64,000 nt of DNA, taken from the NCBI GenBank assembly GCA_964404445.1, contig CAYOJW010000004.1, positions 266,930-330,929 of the forward strand. Direction: 5' to 3'. Below the pieces are notes generated by a model. The model did not search any database and was not told the DNA's origin. It saw only the letters and a list, made by a program, of their open reading frames with translations. This document shows, one piece after another, positions 50,836-60,449 of this stretch. Source of the DNA: UBA2336 sp964404445 (GTDB lineage: Bacteria > Bacteroidota > Bacteroidia > Cytophagales > Cyclobacteriaceae). The translations under genes and the position numbers were made by a program. How positions within the stretch are numbered: position 1 is the stretch's first letter; each line of letters begins with the position of its first letter.

Positions 50836-53367
50836 CTACTCCAACCCCTTTGCTTTCATTTTACTAAACTCACGGAACCTGCGCACGCTGGCTATGCCAA
50901 AGCCCACCATCAGTACAACGGTGCCAAGCCAAAGCACATTCACAAACGGTTTTTCCATGGCTTTAATCACCACCCAGTTTTTCTGCCGCTCCTGAATGCC
51001 CAACGATACCTCGTCTGCTTCGGGGTGTACGTTCAGCAACGTGATTTTTAAACCTAAGTCGCCCAACTCATCAGGAATTAACCCCATACGCGAATTAGTG
51101 CCCAGCACCATAACAGGCTGTAACACATACTCGCCACGCTCGCCCGATACACGAATATCAGCCTGAATGGCCACAAACGATGAGTCGATCGGCTCACCAC
51201 CCAGGGCATAAATGCGTTTCAGGTGTTCGACCACCGCCACATAATCGTTTGCAAAAAATTCGGTGTTCCGTTTTACCTTAATCTCTTCACGTTCGCTCCA
51301 GTCTTGCTTTCCTTCTTCGGTCATCGGTGCCGATACGTGCGCATACAAATCTAACGTAAGGGCGTGTTTGATGTCGGGCGAAGCCACATTGCCCATGCTT
51401 TCATTGATTTGCACACGGGGCATTAAGGTAAACTTGTGTTTGCCATCCTGCCGGAAGGCTATTTCGTAATACGTGTTCTCATTGAATATCTCAAACAATT
51501 CGCCTTTGCTGAACAATTTTTTATCGTTATCATAAATATCACGTTTCGCCAGCACCGTGTATTTATCGGCCGTAAGCTCGATGTCGTTTTTATTAACATA
51601 TCCCGGTTTATCGCGCGGCTCAACACGCTCGCCCAAATATTCAATTTCATAACCGGCCATCGTGCGCGGCTCATGCACAAACAACAAGAGGTTATCGCGG
51701 TTAAACTCTTCGCTTAACTGTTTCGAGATTAACATACCGGTGTTGTTCAGTGAAACAACTTTTGAATACCCTGCCGAAAACATAATGCCGATCAACATCA
51801 ACCCGACACCAATGTGCGCTATAGCCCCGCCCGATAATCCCGGACTGGAGCGCAACACTTTGATTAAAATTTTTAAGTTCGAAACTATCGTGAACAAACC
51901 GGCAAACAACAACAACGCATACCGGATGTTGTATGTGCGTGATGCATTAACAATAACCACCGTGGCCAGCAACGATACCACTACCGGTAAAAACAATTCG
52001 TTTAACAGAACTTTACGATCGATTTTTTTCCACCAGAAAAACTGGCCAATTGCTGAGAGCACTGCCACTCCGATAGCGAACCAAATCTGAAATTTTACAA
52101 AATACTCTGGTTCATTAGGAATTGCTTTATTCAACTCAATGCCGAACCATCCCGCCACTATGTTGATTACAGGAAAGGATGTTGGAATAAGCACTGAGAA
52201 TCCCATAAAGCACAATATTGTAGCGCCTATAAAAACCCAGAACTCACGCGAATAAGTCGATACTTCTTTTTCCGTTGTCGGGATTTTTTTCCAGCGGAAA
52301 ACCATAAACACCATGGCGATCATGAGAAAGAACAACAGGTAAATAAGTAATTGGCCTGATAAGCCTAAATCGGTAAACGAATGCACCGAGGCATCGCCCA
52401 ACACACCGCTGCGTGTTAAAAATGTAGAGTAGAGTATGAGCACAAAAACCGTGATCACCAAAATCATCGATGCTTTAAGGGCTGTTTCGCTGTTGCGATA
52501 CGTGATCATCGTATGGATAGAGGCTATCAGCACAAGCCACGGTACATATACAGCGTTTTCTACGGGATCCCAGTTCCAGTAACCGCCAAAGTTCAATGTT
52601 TCATAAGCCCAGTAACCGCCCATTAAAATACCCAGACCTAAAATGGCACCGGCCGCCAGCGACCAGGGCAAAGCCGGTCGAACCCATTCGCTGTATTTTT
52701 TAATCCATAGCCCGGCAATGCAAAACGAGAACGGCACTAATGTTAAAGCAAAACCAAGAAACAAGGTTGGCGGGTGAATTACCATCCAGTAATTCTGCAA
52801 CAACGGGTTTAAACCGTTACCATCTTGCGGAATAAATTCCGGCTGAATTTTAAAGATCGGATCGGGCATGGCCTCACGCAACAAAATAAAAGGCGAACTG
52901 CCAATTTTAAAATCAATAACCGGCAACACTACACCCAAAATCATCGAAGCTAAGAAAGCCTGCACCAGCGCAAACACCGTCATCACCGGTGCTTCCCAAA
53001 ACTTGTTAACGAAAATCAGTACAATGCCGATAATGGCATGCCAGAACATCCACAGTAAAAAACTTCCCTCCTGTCCGTTCCAGAATGTAGAGATCAGGTA
53101 ATACCCCGGAAGTTTTTTATCGGAGTGTGCGTAAGCATAATGGTATTCAAAATAATGGTTAGCAATAATGCTAAACAGCGTAATACAAATGCCCATTACG
53201 GCAACAACATGCACGTAAAACCCCACACGACCGTTAACTAACCATTGTGTTTTTAATACCATGTCGGTAGTGTTGGTTGCCTTGAAGTACGAGAACGCGG
53301 TAACAAGCGCAACAACAAACGAAAGGATTACAAAAAAGTGGCCGAGGTTGCCGATGAAATAATGCAC
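50836..53367 (-). CDS. ccmF: Cytochrome c haem lyase CcmF/CcsA-type
   Basis: An 843-aa multi-pass membrane protein. The tryptophan-rich haem-handling motif GGYWNWDPVENAVYVPWL is present, with conserved histidines in helices either side, FLLWMFWHA and a large periplasmic domain at about 560-800 before the last helix. It attaches haem to apocytochromes c. It is the last gene of a minus-strand ccm cluster (ccmB, C, D, E, F). Confidence 0.93.
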   Translation of the reverse strand: MHYFIGNLGHFFVILSFVVALVTAFSYFKATNTTDMVLKTQWLVNGRVGFYVHVVAVMGICITLFSIIANHYFEYHYAYAHSDKKLPGYYLISTFWNGQEGSFLLWMFWHAIIGIVLIFVNKFWEAPVMTVFALVQAFLASMILGVVLPVIDFKIGSSPFILLREAMPDPIFKIQPEFIPQDGNGLNPLLQNYWMVIHPPTLFLGFALTLVPFSFCIAGLWIKKYSEWVRPALPWSLAAGAILGLGILMGGYWAYETLNFGGYWNWDPVENAVYVPWLVLIASIHTMITYRNSETALKASMILVITVFVLILYSTFLTRSGVLGDASVHSFTDLGLSGQLLIYLLFFLMIAMVFMVFRWKKIPTTEKEVSTYSREFWVFIGATILCFMGFSVLIPTSFPVINIVAGWFGIELNKAIPNEPEYFVKFQIWFAIGVAVLSAIGQFFWWKKIDRKVLLNELFLPVVVSLLATVVIVNASRTYNIRYALLLFAGLFTIVSNLKILIKVLRSSPGLSGGAIAHIGVGLMLIGIMFSAGYSKVVSLNNTGMLISKQLSEEFNRDNLLLFVHEPRTMAGYEIEYLGERVEPRDKPGYVNKNDIELTADKYTVLAKRDIYDNDKKLFSKGELFEIFNENTYYEIAFRQDGKHKFTLMPRVQINESMGNVASPDIKHALTLDLYAHVSAPMTEEGKQDWSEREEIKVKRNTEFFANDYVAVVEHLKRIYALGGEPIDSSFVAIQADIRVSGERGEYVLQPVMVLGTNSRMGLIPDELGDLGLKITLLNVHPEADEVSLGIQERQKNWVVIKAMEKPFVNVLWLGTVVLMVGFGIASVRRFREFSKMKAKGLE

Positions 53368-53457
53368 TATGCTTTGATTTAAGATTTACGATTTAAGACT
53401 TTTGATTTTTGACCAATCACTCCGAACAAACTTAAAATCATCAATCTGAAATCTGAA

Positions 53458-53868
53458 TTAAATGCCTGCGCTGAGTTTTTGTTCCTGGTATTTTGAGGGG
53501 CACTTCAATAAAATTTTCTCAGCCTTGAAGGTGTCGCCCACATAGCCGCCAATAACTACCACTTTTTCTGAACGGGTAAAGTCTTGCGGCATAGGCTCGT
53601 TATAGGTAACTACCTGTTCTTTATGATTATCATCAACCATAATAAATGAAAACGATACGCGATCAGCGCCCGGCATAATACCAATCACATGGCCCTGGGC
53701 ATCTTTCTTGAGTTCGCCCACCACGTGTATGCTTTTTGAGTCGCCATTGGTTGCCATAGCATAAGCCTGATCGAAAGTAACATACGTGCTGGCATCGCCT
53801 GCCGTGCTCACCACAATACCAATGGCCACGGCAATAATAATGATGACAAAAATGTGCGTTTTCTTCAT
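53458..53868 (-). CDS. ccmE: Cytochrome c maturation protein CcmE (CxxxY type)
   Basis: A 136-aa periplasmic haem chaperone with an N-terminal anchor (5-21) and an OB-fold domain. The usual haem-binding HxxxY reads CPSKY (C123-Y127), the CxxxY variant described for Ccm systems such as those of Desulfovibrio. It lies between ccmD and ccmF. Confidence 0.93.
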   Translation of the reverse strand: MKKTHIFVIIIIAVAIGIVVSTAGDASTYVTFDQAYAMATNGDSKSIHVVGELKKDAQGHVIGIMPGADRVSFSFIMVDDNHKEQVVTYNEPMPQDFTRSEKVVVIGGYVGDTFKAEKILLKCPSKYQEQKLSAGI

Positions 53869-53955
53869 GGTACTCGTTGCTAAAACACCCGTAAAAGTAC
53901 GCGATAAAACCCGAAGAAGTATTCTTTTAACAGGTTATTAACAGGTAAAAACCCG

Positions 53956-54168
53956 TTATTTTTTACTGTTTACCCGGTTTTCGAGGCGGGTAACTTTGCG
54001 GTCGAGTAAGAAAAGATAAGCGATCAATCCCACCAATACGATGAGGATAATGCCCACCACAACATATATTTTCCCGTTGCTGCGCATTACATCGGCCATC
54101 GCGGCATCTTGTGCCTGCGTGGTAAGGCTGATCAGCATCAATAAAAAAATGTATATAAATTTTTTCAT
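53956..54168 (-). CDS. CcmD family protein
   Basis: A 70-aa protein with a signal-like N-terminus (1-19, ending TQAQ) and one transmembrane helix (about 35-54) followed by a basic, helical tail (DRKVTRLENRV). Size, topology and position between ccmC and ccmE fit CcmD, which helps release holo-CcmE from CcmABC. Confidence 0.85.
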   Translation of the reverse strand: MKKFIYIFLLMLISLTTQAQDAAMADVMRSNGKIYVVVGIILIVLVGLIAYLFLLDRKVTRLENRVNSKK

Positions 54169-54323
54169 GTGTTGATAATTGTTTTTTAGCTGTCACATGG
54201 AATTCGCATACTTAACATTCTATTGATTATAGAGTGATCTTTATGCTCATTTCATGTATTAATAATTTGTTTTTTGATTATGGAACATAACCGGGCTTAC
54301 GCGAAACTTAGCATAACTGGTTT

Positions 54324-54347
54324 TCTTTGCGTCTCTGCGGTTAAATT
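54324..54347. repeat. Short recurring intergenic motif
   Basis: CTTTGCGTCTCTGCGGTTAA and a few following bases resemble a degenerate motif often seen between genes in Bacteroidota genomes. Only one copy is in the window, so the assignment rests on memory of that motif. The rest of the 190-bp gap 54169-54362 shows nothing else. Confidence 0.3.
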
Positions 54348-54362
54348 TGCATAACAACCATT

Positions 54363-55097
54363 TCATAATTCACTTTCTAAAATTTTCTCTTCAGCCTGCC
54401 GGTAGCGAATGCGCAGGTTGGCAATCCAGATACCGACTAAAAACCAGGCTATAACAGCCGGGTAAAAAATGGTGCGCATACGGCTGTCTAAGTCGTAAGC
54501 ATTAAACCCCGGGTTGCCTCCGTTACCGGGGTGCATACTGCTGTACATACGCGGAATGATAAACACTAATGGTATCATGGCCGCAAAAGCAAAAATGTTA
54601 TACACCGCACTCAGCCGGGCGCGTTGTTCGTGGTTGGTTAATGAACCACGCAAAACGAAATACGCAAAATATACCAACAGGGCAATGGCCGCACCGGTTT
54701 GCTTCGGGTCGCCATGCCAGAAAGTACCCCATGCGTATTGTGCCCACAACATCCCGGTAAGCATACCGAGTATGCCCAGTACAGTTCCTATGTTAGCATA
54801 CTCAACCGATTTTATATCGTCATCTGATGACGATGAACGTAAATCTTTAGTCGCATAAGAATCAATCGATTTTAATTCGTTACCGTGTGACGATGAATAT
54901 AAGTGCTTGATTGCGTAAAAAAGCGAAATAGTGTACATAAACACCATCCCAAACCACATCGGTACGTGAAAGTATAATGCGCGAATGGTTTCATTTAAAA
55001 TATTCAATCGGGGTACATCCAGCAACATCCCGCCAATGTGAACATACACAAGAAGTACCACCGCTGTTATTTTCCACCAAAGTCCTTTCATTTTCAA
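54363..55097 (-). CDS. ccmC: Cytochrome c biogenesis protein CcmC
   Basis: A 244-aa haem-delivery membrane protein. LYFHVPMWFGMVFMY carries one conserved His, and the Trp-rich motif is WAQYAWGTFWHGDPKQT. Between TM2 and TM3 is an unusual hydrophilic insert made of two similar units: KHLYSSSHGNELKSIDSYA (64-82) and KDLRSSSSDDDIKSVEYA (84-101). Other CcmC proteins have only one such linker. It transfers haem to CcmE. Confidence 0.93.
   Translation of the reverse strand: MKMKGLWWKITAVVLLVYVHIGGMLLDVPRLNILNETIRALYFHVPMWFGMVFMYTISLFYAIKHLYSSSHGNELKSIDSYATKDLRSSSSDDDIKSVEYANIGTVLGILGMLTGMLWAQYAWGTFWHGDPKQTGAAIALLVYFAYFVLRGSLTNHEQRARLSAVYNIFAFAAMIPLVFIIPRMYSSMHPGNGGNPGFNAYDLDSRMRTIFYPAVIAWFLVGIWIANLRIRYRQAEEKILESEL
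54795..54908 (-). repeat. Tandem duplicated linker with palindrome inside ccmC
   Basis: Two imperfect 54-57 bp units encode the two SSS-rich linker copies in ccmC (about 10 of 18 aligned residues identical). The second unit contains a perfect inverted repeat ATCGTCAT-ctg-ATGACGAT (54816-54834, plus strand). The reading frame is kept. Confidence 0.7.
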
Positions 55098-55112
55098 ATC
55101 ATCAAATTGATT

Positions 55113-55775
55113 TCAACTACGCCAAATATACGGGAAGAGTATGTATGCCAGCGCACCACCAATACAATTTATTGCTATGAGGTTCAGTATTTCATCGTGG
55201 CTGGCCACCCGGTCTATTCCATCAATGGCGTTTTTTGTTATGCGGATCACCATCAGCAAGATCGAAATCACCACCGGGAAACTCAGCACCGCCATCAGTA
55301 CGTTGCTGTTGTCGGCCTTTGAAGCAATGCCCGATATAAAACTTAACGAAGCCGAAAAACCCAGCGAGCCTAACAACAGGCCAATAAAAAAATACAGCTT
55401 GTCCTGAACGGGATCAAAAATAAACAACGAAAACAAGGTATAGCCCAGCAACGAAATAAACAGGCACAGCAATGTATTGTACAGCATTTTGGCAAGTATG
55501 ATCTGTTGCGGGCCTGCCACCATGTAATAATAAATCATCACGCCTTTGCGCTCGCCTATAAAACTTTTCGCTACGCTGTTTACTACCGAGAACAAAAGCG
55601 TAAGCCAAAACAAAGCCGACCACGTAATAGGGTTAATCGTATTCTCGCGCAGGTTAAACGTGAGGTAACAAATAAAAATAAGGCTGAACAGGTACAGGGC
55701 TAAGCCGGCTATAACCGACTTGCGCCTGAGTTCCAATAAAAACTCCTTCCGCAACAGTTCAATAAGGGGTGCCAA
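55113..55775 (-). CDS. ccmB: Haem exporter permease CcmB (TTG start)
   Basis: A 220-aa membrane protein with six helices. The open frame reaches 55946, but the extra N-terminal 57 residues look non-coding. A TTG at 55775 gives a start (APLIELLRKEFLLELRRKS) that lines up with the usual CcmB N-terminus and length. It works with CcmA and CcmC in releasing haem-loaded CcmE. No ccmA ATPase is adjacent. First gene of the ccm cluster. Confidence 0.85.
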   Translation of the reverse strand: MAPLIELLRKEFLLELRRKSVIAGLALYLFSLIFICYLTFNLRENTINPITWSALFWLTLLFSVVNSVAKSFIGERKGVMIYYYMVAGPQQIILAKMLYNTLLCLFISLLGYTLFSLFIFDPVQDKLYFFIGLLLGSLGFSASLSFISGIASKADNSNVLMAVLSFPVVISILLMVIRITKNAIDGIDRVASHDEILNLIAINCIGGALAYILFPYIWRS

Positions 55776-55963
55776 ACACTGTATATTAAAATCCGCAGCA
55801 AATATCCTGATTATCCGGTAAACGCCTATCGAAAAGCGGGGGCAGACCCTATAAATTATCCTTAAAAAATCGTTATCGAAAATTGCCGTATGCGTATCTG
55901 CCCAAAATGTGGCTAAATGCCCTGTTATCAGGCTAAAAAACCTCAAATCCTGATCAAGAATGC

Positions 55964-55973
55964 TTAGTTTTGC
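55964..55973 (+). promoter_or_regulatory. -7-like box upstream of the polysaccharide operon
   Basis: TTAGTTTTGC contains TAGTTTTG, a match to TAnnTTTG, about 24 bp upstream of the ATG at 55997. A -33 element at the expected spacing is not clear. The region 55776-55996 is the shared divergent promoter zone with ccmB. Confidence 0.4.
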
Positions 55974-55996
55974 ACTCCTTAAAATACATTACCCCA

Positions 55997-57016
55997 ATGC
56001 ATCAAAAACCTTCTGTTTTGATTACCGGAGCAGCCGGATTTATCGGCTTTCACCTTACCCAACGGCTCAGTTCGCTGGGGTATTCGGTTACCGGTATCGA
56101 TAACCTGAACGATTACTATGAAGTAAGTCTGAAAGAAGCCCGCTTGGCCATCTTACAAAAAATTGACGGCTTTAGTTTTCACCGGGCAGACCTCACCGAT
56201 AAAAAATCTATCGATACGCTGTTCGCGCAAAAAAAATTCAACTACGTTGTAAACCTTGCGGCACAGGCGGGCGTGCGTTACTCGCTTACCAACCCGTACG
56301 CCTACCTCGAAAGCAATCTGCATGGTTTTCTGAATATTTTAGAGGCGTGCCGTCACAATAAGGTCGAACACTTAGTGTATGCTTCGTCAAGTTCGGTATA
56401 TGGTGCGAACAAAACCATGCCTTTCTCGGTACATCATAATGTTGATCACCCGATTTCGTTATATGCGGCCACCAAAAAATCAAACGAGTTGATGGCGCAC
56501 ACCTATTCGGCATTGTACAACCTGCCTACAACGGGTTTACGTTTCTTTACCGTGTATGGTCCGTATGGTCGTCCCGATATGGCTTTGTTCATTTTCACCA
56601 AAGCCATCTTAGAAGGAAAACCTATTGATGTATATAATCATGGTAAGATGAAGCGCGACTTCACTTACGTGGATGACATCGTTGAAGGCATTACCCGGTT
56701 AATACCCACCGTGCCCATGCCCGATAAAAACTGGACTGGTACCCAACCCGATGCCGCTTCGAGCTTTGCTCCTTACCGGTTGTACAACATCGGTAACAAC
56801 AGCCCGGTTGAGTTGTTGCACTTTATCGAAACAATCGAGCATAAATTAGGTATAAAAGCCGTTAAGAATTTTTTACCCATCCAGGATGGTGACGTGCCCG
56901 AAACCTATGCCGATGTAGATGCTTTAACCGATGCAGTTGGTTTTAAACCAGCCACATCCATCGAAACAGGTATTGGCAAATTCATCGACTGGTATAAAAC
57001 ATATTATAAGCAATAA
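55997..57016 (+). CDS. NAD-dependent sugar epimerase (UDP-glucuronate 4-epimerase-like)
   Basis: A 339-aa short-chain dehydrogenase of the extended type. ATG 55997 (MHQKPSVLITGAAGFIG) starts the GxxGxxG NAD site; a TTG nine codons upstream is less likely. YASSSSVYG and the catalytic YAATKKSNE (YxxxK) follow. GIDNLNDYYEVSLKEAR is typical of UDP-GlcA 4-epimerases. It starts the nucleotide-sugar operon 55997-60398. Confidence 0.9.
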   Translation: MHQKPSVLITGAAGFIGFHLTQRLSSLGYSVTGIDNLNDYYEVSLKEARLAILQKIDGFSFHRADLTDKKSIDTLFAQKKFNYVVNLAAQAGVRYSLTNPYAYLESNLHGFLNILEACRHNKVEHLVYASSSSVYGANKTMPFSVHHNVDHPISLYAATKKSNELMAHTYSALYNLPTTGLRFFTVYGPYGRPDMALFIFTKAILEGKPIDVYNHGKMKRDFTYVDDIVEGITRLIPTVPMPDKNWTGTQPDAASSFAPYRLYNIGNNSPVELLHFIETIEHKLGIKAVKNFLPIQDGDVPETYADVDALTDAVGFKPATSIETGIGKFIDWYKTYYKQ

Positions 57017-57023
57017 AAACACA

Positions 57024-58274
57024 ATGGATAAAATAGGGATCATCGGATTAGGCTATGTAGGCTTACCCCTTGCGGTTGAGTTTGGAAAAGTAATCGATGT
57101 GGTTGGCTTTGACATTAACAAAGAACGTATTGACGAATTAAAAAAAGGTTACGACCGCACTAAAGAAGTTGAAGAAGCCGACCTGAAATCGGCCACAAAG
57201 CTTACCTATTCATCAAACCTTGACGATTTAAAATCGGTTAATTATTTTATCGTAACGGTTCCCACACCCGTAGATGAATATAAAAAACCCGATTTAACCC
57301 CGCTTATCAGCGCCAGCAAAACCGTGGGCAGCGTGCTAAAAAAGGGCGACATCGTTATTTACGAATCAACCGTTTATCCCGGTTGCACCGAAGAAGATTG
57401 CGTACCCGTGCTTGAAAAAGTAAGCGGACTAAAATTTAACGTAGATTTTTTCTGCGGTTATTCGCCCGAGCGCATCAATCCCGGTGATAAACTTCACCGC
57501 GTAACTACTATTAAAAAAGTTACCAGCGGCAGCACGCCCGAAGTTGCCACGAAGGTAGATGCCCTGTACAATAAAATTATCACGGCAGGCACACACAAAG
57601 CCTCGTCTATAAAAGTAGCCGAAGCCGCTAAAGTAATCGAAAACGCGCAACGCGACATCAACATCGCTTTTGTAAACGAGTTGGCGTTAATCTTCGATCG
57701 CATGGGTATCGACACCCAGCAAGTGCTGGAAGCTGCCGGCACTAAATGGAATTTCCTTCCCTTCAAACCCGGTTTGGTAGGCGGGCATTGTATTGGTGTC
57801 GATCCGTATTACCTCACGCATAAAGCCGAAAGCGTTGGGTATCGTGCCGAAGTAATCATTGCCGGCAGGCGCATTAACGACAACATGGGCGCACACATCG
57901 CCAGTCGTGTTATCAAGCTCATGGCACAGCACGGGCAGCCCATCCACAACGGTAACATATTAGTGTTGGGCATTACGTTTAAAGAAAACTGCCCGGACAT
58001 CCGCAACAGCAAAGTTGTAGATGTTATTAACGAATTGAAAAGTTACGGCACTACCGTTGATGTTTACGATCCGCAGGCCGATGCCGAAGAAGTAAAACAC
58101 GAATACGGGCTTTCGCTCATCCAAACACTCAGCAAAAAATACAATGCCATTGTGCTGGCCGTAAGCCACGATGAATTCAAAAATATTAACTGGAATGCCC
58201 TTAAAGGCGAAAAAACAGTAGTGTACGATGTTAAAGGCCAGTTAGATAAAGTATTGGTTACAGCAAGGTTATAA
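57024..58274 (+). CDS. UDP-N-acetylhexosamine 6-dehydrogenase (TviB/WbpO-like)
   Basis: A 416-aa nucleotide-sugar dehydrogenase. ATG 57024 (MDKIGIIGLGYVGLPLA) opens the NAD fold; the longer frame overlaps the previous gene. YSPERINPGD and GLVGGHCIGVDPYYL match the WecC/TviB branch that oxidises UDP-GlcNAc or UDP-GalNAc to uronic acids. It lies 7 bp after the epimerase gene. Confidence 0.92.
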   Translation: MDKIGIIGLGYVGLPLAVEFGKVIDVVGFDINKERIDELKKGYDRTKEVEEADLKSATKLTYSSNLDDLKSVNYFIVTVPTPVDEYKKPDLTPLISASKTVGSVLKKGDIVIYESTVYPGCTEEDCVPVLEKVSGLKFNVDFFCGYSPERINPGDKLHRVTTIKKVTSGSTPEVATKVDALYNKIITAGTHKASSIKVAEAAKVIENAQRDINIAFVNELALIFDRMGIDTQQVLEAAGTKWNFLPFKPGLVGGHCIGVDPYYLTHKAESVGYRAEVIIAGRRINDNMGAHIASRVIKLMAQHGQPIHNGNILVLGITFKENCPDIRNSKVVDVINELKSYGTTVDVYDPQADAEEVKHEYGLSLIQTLSKKYNAIVLAVSHDEFKNINWNALKGEKTVVYDVKGQLDKVLVTARL

Positions 58275-58278
58275 TACG

Positions 58279-59292
58279 ATGAAAAAAATTTTAGTTACAG
58301 GCGGGGCCGGATACATTGGCAGTCACACAACGGTTGAATTAATTCAGGCCGGTTACGAACCCGTTGTAATCGATAATTTTATATACAGCGATGGCTCACT
58401 TATTGCGGGTATCGAAAAAATTACTGGTAAAAAGGTAAACTTTCACAAAGGCGATTGCCGCGATAAAGATTTTCTAACCAACCTGTTTAAAACACAAGGC
58501 CCGATTGCCGGGGTTATTCATTTCGCTGCGTTAAAATCGGTAGGCGAATCGGTTCAAAAACCGTTGCTCTACCATCAGAACAATGTCGAATCGCTCTTGT
58601 GCCTGCTCGATGTTATGAAAGCCTTCGGCACAAAAGATATTATCTTCTCATCGTCCTGTACTGTTTACGGTCAGCCCGATGTTATTCCGGTAAATGAATC
58701 GGCTCCGTTCAAAAAAGCCGAGTCGCCTTATGGAGCTACCAAACAAATTTGCGAACGTATTCTGGAAGACAGTCACCCCGAAGGGTTTCGCATTGTTTCG
58801 TTGCGTTATTTTAATCCTATCGGGGCACATTCATCATCATTGATTGGCGAAATGGCCATCGGCACACCCAATAACCTTGTGCCTTATGTTACCCAAACTG
58901 CTGCGGGCTTACGTGACAAGCTAACCATCTTTGGCGATGATTACGCTACCCCTGACGGCACGTGTTTGCGTGATTACATTCACGTAACCGATCTGGCACA
59001 AGCTCACCTGCAAGCCTTGCGTTTTTTAGACAACAAAAAAGAAACTGTATTGTGCGAAGCCTTTAATGTGGGCACGGGCAATGGCGTTTCAGTATTAGAA
59101 TTGGTAAACGGTTTTATGAAAGCAACAGGCGTAAACGTTCCGTACAGCATTGGGGCGCGCAGGCCGGGCGATGTTGAAAAAATATATGCCGATCCGAAAC
59201 GTGCCAATACTGTTTTAGGCTGGCAGGCAAAATTATCCATCGAACAGGCATTGCTTGACGCCTGGAACTGGCAACAGAAACTTCAAAAATGA
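58279..59292 (+). CDS. galE: UDP-glucose 4-epimerase
   Basis: A 337-aa extended SDR: KKILVTGGAGYIGSHTTVEL, then FSSSCTVYG and SPYGATKQICE (catalytic Tyr and Lys) and LRYFNPIGAHSS. It interconverts UDP-Glc and UDP-Gal, perhaps also the N-acetyl forms. It is 4 bp downstream of the dehydrogenase and overlaps the aminotransferase gene by 4 bp. Confidence 0.95.
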   Translation: MKKILVTGGAGYIGSHTTVELIQAGYEPVVIDNFIYSDGSLIAGIEKITGKKVNFHKGDCRDKDFLTNLFKTQGPIAGVIHFAALKSVGESVQKPLLYHQNNVESLLCLLDVMKAFGTKDIIFSSSCTVYGQPDVIPVNESAPFKKAESPYGATKQICERILEDSHPEGFRIVSLRYFNPIGAHSSSLIGEMAIGTPNNLVPYVTQTAAGLRDKLTIFGDDYATPDGTCLRDYIHVTDLAQAHLQALRFLDNKKETVLCEAFNVGTGNGVSVLELVNGFMKATGVNVPYSIGARRPGDVEKIYADPKRANTVLGWQAKLSIEQALLDAWNWQQKLQK

Positions 59293-60398
59293 TGCACATC
59301 CCGTTTGTTGACCTCCGGCTGCAATACCAGTCGATTCAATCAGAAATTGATCAGGCCATTCGGGAGGTATTAACAAATGCACAATTTGTAGGTGGCGAAC
59401 CTGTAAAAAAATTTGAACAGGCTTTTGCACAAAGTCTTTCCGCCAAACATTGTATCGGTACAGGCAATGGTACCGATTCGCTCTTTATCATCTTAAAAGC
59501 ATTAAACATTGGTGTGGGTGATGAAGTAATCACTCCCGCATTCAGTTGTATTCCTTCGGCAGAATGTATTACGCTTACCGGTGCGCAGGCGGTGTTTGCC
59601 GATGTCGATGCACAATATTATACGCTCGATCCGAAACAGGTCGAAGAAAAAATAACTTCCAAAACAAAAGCGGTTATTGCCGTACACCTGTACGGACAGG
59701 CCGCGCCTCTTGCACAACTCAAACAACTATGCGATAAGCATGGCATTTACTTAATTGAAGATTGCGCACAGGCACATTGCTCTGCACTTAACAACAAAGC
59801 CGTTGGCACATTTGGTGTTGCTTCAGCCTTTAGCTTTTACCCGACCAAAAGTCTGGGTGCTTATGGCGATGCCGGTTGTATCGTTACCGATAACAGCGAA
59901 CTTGCCGAAAAAATGCGCAGGCTTGCCAACCACGGAGCATTGATAAAAGACGATCACTTATTTGAAGGAACAAACAGCCGGTTAGACACACTGCAAGCGG
60001 CTATACTTTCGGTTAAGCTTAACCATCTGCCACGCTGGAATGCACAACGCATAGCGCTTGCCAAAAACTATTCGGCATTGCTGAACGGTATTGATGGATT
60101 GACCGTGCCGGCCGTTCGTGAAAACACCCTGCACACCTTTCATATTTATGCCATCCGTACCGCCCAGCGCGATGGCCTGAAAGCACATTTACACGCACAC
60201 GGCATTGAAACTTCCATCCACTATCCGCAGGCATTACCCTACACACCTGCCTACCGGTATAGACAGCATACTCCCAGTGATTTCCCAACAGCGTTCGCAC
60301 TGCAAAATGAATTACTGTCGTTACCGGTTTATCCTGAATTAAATTCGGCACAACAAGCCCATGTCGTTGAAAATATTCGCCAGTATTTTTTCGGATAA
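59289..60398 (+). CDS. DegT/DnrJ/EryC1/StrS-family sugar aminotransferase
   Basis: A 369-aa PLP enzyme. PFVDLRLQYQSI is the usual start; IGTGNGTDSLFIILKAL and IEDCAQAHCS bind PLP; SFYPTKSLGAYGDAG holds the Schiff-base lysine. It transfers an amino group to a keto sugar nucleotide. In this operon, with an epimerase and a UDP-HexNAc dehydrogenase, it fits synthesis of an amino sugar for a surface polysaccharide; the exact sugar is not determinable. Confidence 0.92.
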   Translation: MMHIPFVDLRLQYQSIQSEIDQAIREVLTNAQFVGGEPVKKFEQAFAQSLSAKHCIGTGNGTDSLFIILKALNIGVGDEVITPAFSCIPSAECITLTGAQAVFADVDAQYYTLDPKQVEEKITSKTKAVIAVHLYGQAAPLAQLKQLCDKHGIYLIEDCAQAHCSALNNKAVGTFGVASAFSFYPTKSLGAYGDAGCIVTDNSELAEKMRRLANHGALIKDDHLFEGTNSRLDTLQAAILSVKLNHLPRWNAQRIALAKNYSALLNGIDGLTVPAVRENTLHTFHIYAIRTAQRDGLKAHLHAHGIETSIHYPQALPYTPAYRYRQHTPSDFPTAFALQNELLSLPVYPELNSAQQAHVVENIRQYFFG

Positions 60399-60449
60399 TT
60401 AACAGATCAACAGCTATTTAATTCCTTATTTTTATCGGATTTTTACTGT

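Noticed and set aside
53373..53412. Runs of GATTTAAGA-like sequence between ccmF and ccmE
   Set aside because: Low-complexity AT-rich sequence with irregular spacing; not a CRISPR or defined repeat.
55776..55946. 57-residue N-terminal extension of ccmB
   Set aside because: Composition is not membrane-protein-like and it exceeds the usual CcmB length; it occupies the divergent promoter zone.
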